A stretch of DNA of 64,000 bases from Micromonospora sp. WMMD882. GTDB taxonomy: Bacteria > Actinomycetota > Actinomycetes > Mycobacteriales > Micromonosporaceae. This document shows positions 61,148 through 64,000 of this stretch, in pieces. The stretch is taken from NCBI RefSeq assembly GCF_027497255.1, contig NZ_CP114903.1:1488001-1552000 (forward strand), written 5' to 3'. The notes beneath the pieces are model-generated. The model searched no databases. It saw only the letters and a program-made list of their open reading frames with translations, and was not told the origin of the DNA. Each line of letters begins with the position of its first letter. The first letter of the stretch is position 1. A program made the translations under genes and the position numbers.

Positions 61148-62449
61148 TCAGGCGGCGACGTCCTGATCGCCGTCGGCCGGGCCGGCGTCGGGCCGGGGGA
61201 CGTCGGCCGGGCCGGCGTCGGGAGGGGCCGCACGCAGCACCAACGCGCTGTTGAAACCATCGAAACCGCGGGCGCACACCACCACGATCCCGCTGCGCGG
61301 CCGTCGAGCACGACGCAGGAAGTCCAGCTCGCAGCCGTCCGCCGGCTGCTCCGGGCCAGCCGAGACGGGCAGCAGACCGTGCCGGAAGGCGAGCAGCGCG
61401 GTCGCCACGTCCAGCGCCGACCCGCCCTGGTGGGCCCGGCCGGTCAACGGCTTCTGGGTGGTCACCGGCACCGGCCGCGACCCGAACACCGCCCGCAACG
61501 CGGCGGCCTCACTGCGGTCGTACCGGAGCGTCCCGAGCGCGTCCGGAAAGACCACGTCCACCGCCTCCGGACCCACCCCCGCCCGGCCCAGGGCCAACCG
61601 GACAGCCCGCGCGTACTGGACCGGATCGCCGGCCGCGTCCGGGCCGGTGTGCACGGCGTCATGGGTGGCCCCCCACCCGGCCACCTCACCGTAGATCCGC
61701 GCGCCCCGGGCCAACGCGTGCCCGAGCTCCTCCACCACGAACACCGCGCCGCCCTCCGCCGGAAGATAACCGGAGGCGGCCACGTCGAACGGCCGGTACG
61801 CCAACGCCGGATCCTCGACAGCGCTGAGCAGCCCGGACCGGAGCTGACAGGCCAACGCGTACGGACTCAGCGGGCACTCGGTCGCCCCGGCCACCACCAC
61901 CGGGGTGCCCCGCCGGATCGTCCGCGCCGCATGGGCGAGACTGTCCAACCCGCCGGCGGACTCGCTGACCAGCACCCCGCTCGGCCCCTTGAACTGGTGG
62001 TGGATGGACACCTGCCCGACACTGGCCGCGTAGAACCAGGCGATCGACTGGTACGCCCCGACCGTCCGCGACGACCCACCCCACAACCGTTGCAGCTCAC
62101 GCTGACCGAACAGGTTCCCACCGGAGGAACTGGCCAGGGTGACCGCGTACCCGTACGGGTCGGGCGCCCGCTCGGGCAGCCCGGCGTCGGCCAGCGCCAG
62201 GCCCGTCGCCGCGAACCCGAGCTGCGTCCACCTGTCGGTCTGCACCAGCCGGCGGCGGTCCGCGTACCGGGCGGCGTCGAAGTCGGGCACCTCACCGGCC
62301 AACCGGGTCGCATAACGGCCGTCCGGATCGAACAGCGTGATCGGGCCGGTCACCCGGGCCCCGGCGGTCACCGTACGCCAGTGCGCGTCCCCGCCGATCC
62401 CGCTCGGAGCGACCACCCCGACGCCGGTGACCACCGCCCGCACGCTCAC
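61148..62449 (-). CDS. Type II PKS chain-length factor (KS-beta)
   Basis: A 433-residue KS-beta. [19 protein letters not shown] begins the fold, and [20 protein letters not shown] is the dimer/gate region typical of CLFs of aromatic PKS. At the position of the KS-alpha catalytic Cys it has Ser164 ([11 protein letters not shown]), where many CLFs have Gln. GTG 62449 overlaps the KS-alpha stop by 4 bases (GTGA), the usual coupled arrangement. It pairs with KS-alpha to set chain length. The last 20 residues are a Pro/Asp/Ala tail. Confidence 0.93.
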   Translation of the reverse strand: MSVRAVVTGVGVVAPSGIGGDAHWRTVTAGARVTGPITLFDPDGRYATRLAGEVPDFDAARYADRRRLVQTDRWTQLGFAATGLALADAGLPERAPDPYGYAVTLASSSGGNLFGQRELQRLWGGSSRTVGAYQSIAWFYAASVGQVSIHHQFKGPSGVLVSESAGGLDSLAHAARTIRRGTPVVVAGATECPLSPYALACQLRSGLLSAVEDPALAYRPFDVAASGYLPAEGGAVFVVEELGHALARGARIYGEVAGWGATHDAVHTGPDAAGDPVQYARAVRLALGRAGVGPEAVDVVFPDALGTLRYDRSEAAALRAVFGSRPVPVTTQKPLTGRAHQGGSALDVATALLAFRHGLLPVSAGPEQPADGCELDFLRRARRPRSGIVVVCARGFDGFNSALVLRAAPPDAGPADVPRPDAGPADGDQDVAA

Positions 62450-63720
62450 CCCGACACCGGCCCGCGCAGCCGACGGAACACCAGCGCCGACTGGAACCCG
62501 CCGAACCCGCTGCCCACCGACAACGCCACGTCCACCGGCAGCTCCCGGGCCACGTTCGGCACGTAGTCCAGATCGCACTCCGGATCACGGGTGGCCCAGT
62601 TGGCCGTCGGCGGCACCACCCCGTACTCGATGGCCAGGGCACAGGCGGCCATCTCGATCGAGCCGATCGCGCCGAGCGAATGCCCGACCATCGACTTGAT
62701 CGAGCTGACCGGCACCCGGTACGCGGCCGCGCCCAACGCCCGCTTGAACGCGGCCGTCTCGTGCCTGTCGTTCTGCCGGGTACCCGAGCCGTGCGCGCTC
62801 ACGTACGACACCTCGTCCGGGTTGAGCCGGGCCTGCCGCAACGCGTCCTCGATCGCCAGCGACATCTCCACCCCGTCGGGGCGCAGCCCGGTCATGTGGT
62901 AACCGTTGCTGCGGCTGGCGTACCCGGCCACCTCGCAGTACACGTGCGCGCCCCGCCGCCGGGCGTGCCCGGCCTCCTCCAGCACCAGCACCGCCGCCCC
63001 CTCGGCCAACACGAAACCCCGCCGGGACGCGTCGAACGGCCGGGACGCGTGCGCCGGGTCGTCGTTGTCCGGGGTGGTCGCCCCGATCGCGTCGAACGAC
63101 GCCACCGTCACCGGGGAGATCGGCGAGTCGGACGCCCCGGCCAGCACCACGTCGGCCTCCCCGTCCACGACCAACTGGTGGGCGTACCCGATCGCGTCGA
63201 TGCCGGACGTGCAACCGGTGGAGACCACCTGCGCCGGGCCGTGCAGCCCGTACCGGCAGGCCACGTCGGCGGCCAGGCTGCTGGGCACCAACGCCTGGTA
63301 CAGGTACCGGCCGCCCCGGGCCGGGTCCACCAGCCAGCGCGTGCCCGAGTCACTGACCCGCACGTACTCCTGCTCCAGCGCGGTGGTGCCGCCCACCGCC
63401 GTGCCGAGCACCACCCCGGCGACCTCCCGGACGGCGTCGGTGAGGTCCAGACCGCTGTCGGCCAGCGCCTCCGCCGCGCAGGCCAGGGCGAACTGCACGT
63501 ACCGGTCGGAGCGTCGACGCTCGGCGACCGACAGCCCGGCGACCTCCGGGTCGAAGTCGCACTCGGCGGCCAACTGGGACCGGAACGGCGACGGGTCGAA
63601 GAACGTGATCCGGCGGGTGGCCGTACGCCCCTCGGTGATGCCCTTCCAGAACCGGTCCCGGGTCACGCCGCCCGGGGCGACCACCCCGATCCCGGTCACC
63701 ACCGTACGCCGCCCGGTCAC
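62446..63720 (-). CDS. Type II PKS ketosynthase alpha
   Basis: A 424-residue KS-alpha of the aromatic type II PKS class. Cys170 lies in [14 protein letters not shown], His310 in [15 protein letters not shown] and His347 in [15 protein letters not shown], all in normal positions. It elongates a poly-beta-ketone on an ACP from malonyl units. GTG 63720 overlaps the cupin stop by 4 bases. The order cupin, KS-alpha, CLF is like that of whiE-type and related aromatic clusters. No ACP follows the CLF in the usual place. Confidence 0.96.
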   Translation of the reverse strand: MTGRRTVVTGIGVVAPGGVTRDRFWKGITEGRTATRRITFFDPSPFRSQLAAECDFDPEVAGLSVAERRRSDRYVQFALACAAEALADSGLDLTDAVREVAGVVLGTAVGGTTALEQEYVRVSDSGTRWLVDPARGGRYLYQALVPSSLAADVACRYGLHGPAQVVSTGCTSGIDAIGYAHQLVVDGEADVVLAGASDSPISPVTVASFDAIGATTPDNDDPAHASRPFDASRRGFVLAEGAAVLVLEEAGHARRRGAHVYCEVAGYASRSNGYHMTGLRPDGVEMSLAIEDALRQARLNPDEVSYVSAHGSGTRQNDRHETAAFKRALGAAAYRVPVSSIKSMVGHSLGAIGSIEMAACALAIEYGVVPPTANWATRDPECDLDYVPNVARELPVDVALSVGSGFGGFQSALVFRRLRGPVSG

Positions 63721-64000
63721 GACGTCGCCTCCGCCACCGTCGGGCCGGCGTGCGCCCCGGCGTCGGCATCCACGCCGGCGGCATGAACCTCGGTGTCGAC
63801 ATGGCCCAGCTCCGGTCGGGGCGCGAGCGGACCGAGGTGGAACACCACCTCGGCCGGCTCGTCGCCGGTGTTGCGCAGCCGGTGCCGCACGTTCACCGGC
63901 ACGAACAGCGCCTCCCCCGCGGCCAACGGCACCGGCCGGTCGTCCAGGTCGACGATGATCGCGCCACGGCAGACGTAGAGGAACTCCTCGCTGTACGGGT
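63717..64000 (-). CDS. Cupin domain protein, C-terminal part
   Basis: The gene runs off the right edge, so its start is unseen; about 94 residues are visible. [40 protein letters not shown] and [12 protein letters not shown] form a single-stranded right-handed barrel of the cupin_2 kind with metal-ligand positions (Glu and His). Cupins upstream of KS-alpha are found in spore-pigment and other aromatic PKS clusters, where they are thought to help folding or oxidation of the chain. It is coupled to KS-alpha. Confidence 0.85.
   Translation of the reverse strand, partial: PYSEEFLYVCRGAIIVDLDDRPVPLAAGEALFVPVNVRHRLRNTGDEPAEVVFHLGPLAPRPELGHVDTEVHAAGVDADAGAHAGPTVAEATS

Overview
The window is very GC-rich. 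It carries actinobacterial hallmarks: an Lsr2 nucleoid protein, Lon behind an HspR-type HAIR box, a CmtR-like metal sensor, an Lrp/bkd locus and a ZTP riboswitch before glyA. It most resembles a chromosome segment of Micromonospora or a close relative; that placement is inference, since no rRNA marker is present.

Left part (1-35.4 kb), mostly housekeeping and accessory genes. In order: a truncated LVIVD-repeat protein and a DUF2188 protein; a cadmium/lead-type CmtR-CDF efflux pair (1.58-2.75 kb); a three-gene sugar ABC importer (2.96-6.07 kb); a small AlpA-like HTH gene divergent from a cysteine-containing conserved gene across a 20-bp direct repeat; a DEAD-box helicase; lon and lsr2, divergent, with a HAIR box and a separate 24-bp palindrome between them; secreted and unknown proteins; a DICT-domain protein; a BtuF-like protein; DoxX; FKBP; a STAS protein lacking its phospho-acceptor serine; DUF3224; an L,D-transpeptidase lipoprotein; a Tat-exported TIM-barrel isomerase with a glucose/sorbosone dehydrogenase-PKD protein; a branched-chain 2-oxoacid dehydrogenase operon (bkdABC) with a divergent Lrp regulator; a phosphatase, NAD(P)HX dehydratase, hemerythrin, metallophosphoesterase and SDR; and glyA with its riboswitch.

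Right part (35.5-64 kb), specialised metabolism. Three genes match the (S)-4-hydroxyphenylglycine route: hydroxymandelate synthase (HmaS, 52.7 kb), hydroxymandelate oxidase (HmO, 36.8 kb) and the HpgT aminotransferase (35.5 kb). HmO and HpgT sit in one operon with a P450 and an alpha/beta hydrolase. About 7 kb intervenes, with a secreted SGNH hydrolase, an acyl-CoA ligase, an MFS exporter, a TIGR03089 protein, a rhamnose-mutarotase-like protein, a second SGNH hydrolase and a small secreted protein. A tightly coupled leftward set then runs from the right edge: cupin, KS-alpha and chain-length factor (an aromatic type II PKS core); an acyl-AMP ligase; two carrier proteins with a divergent Sfp-type PPTase; a KS lacking one catalytic His; a partial-KS protein; another acyl ligase; a FabF-like KS; HmaS; a PhyH-type dioxygenase; a DUF3050 protein; an E1 alpha/beta pair with no E2; and an ATP-grasp-like ligase.

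A working model (inference): 4-hydroxyphenylpyruvate becomes 4-hydroxymandelate and then 4-hydroxybenzoylformate. That keto acid is either transaminated to hydroxyphenylglycine or decarboxylated by the E1 pair to a 4-hydroxybenzoyl unit, and the unit joins a type II polyketide through the ligases and carrier proteins. No NRPS module is visible, which makes the combination unusual. The cluster continues past base 64000, so its product cannot be named from this window.
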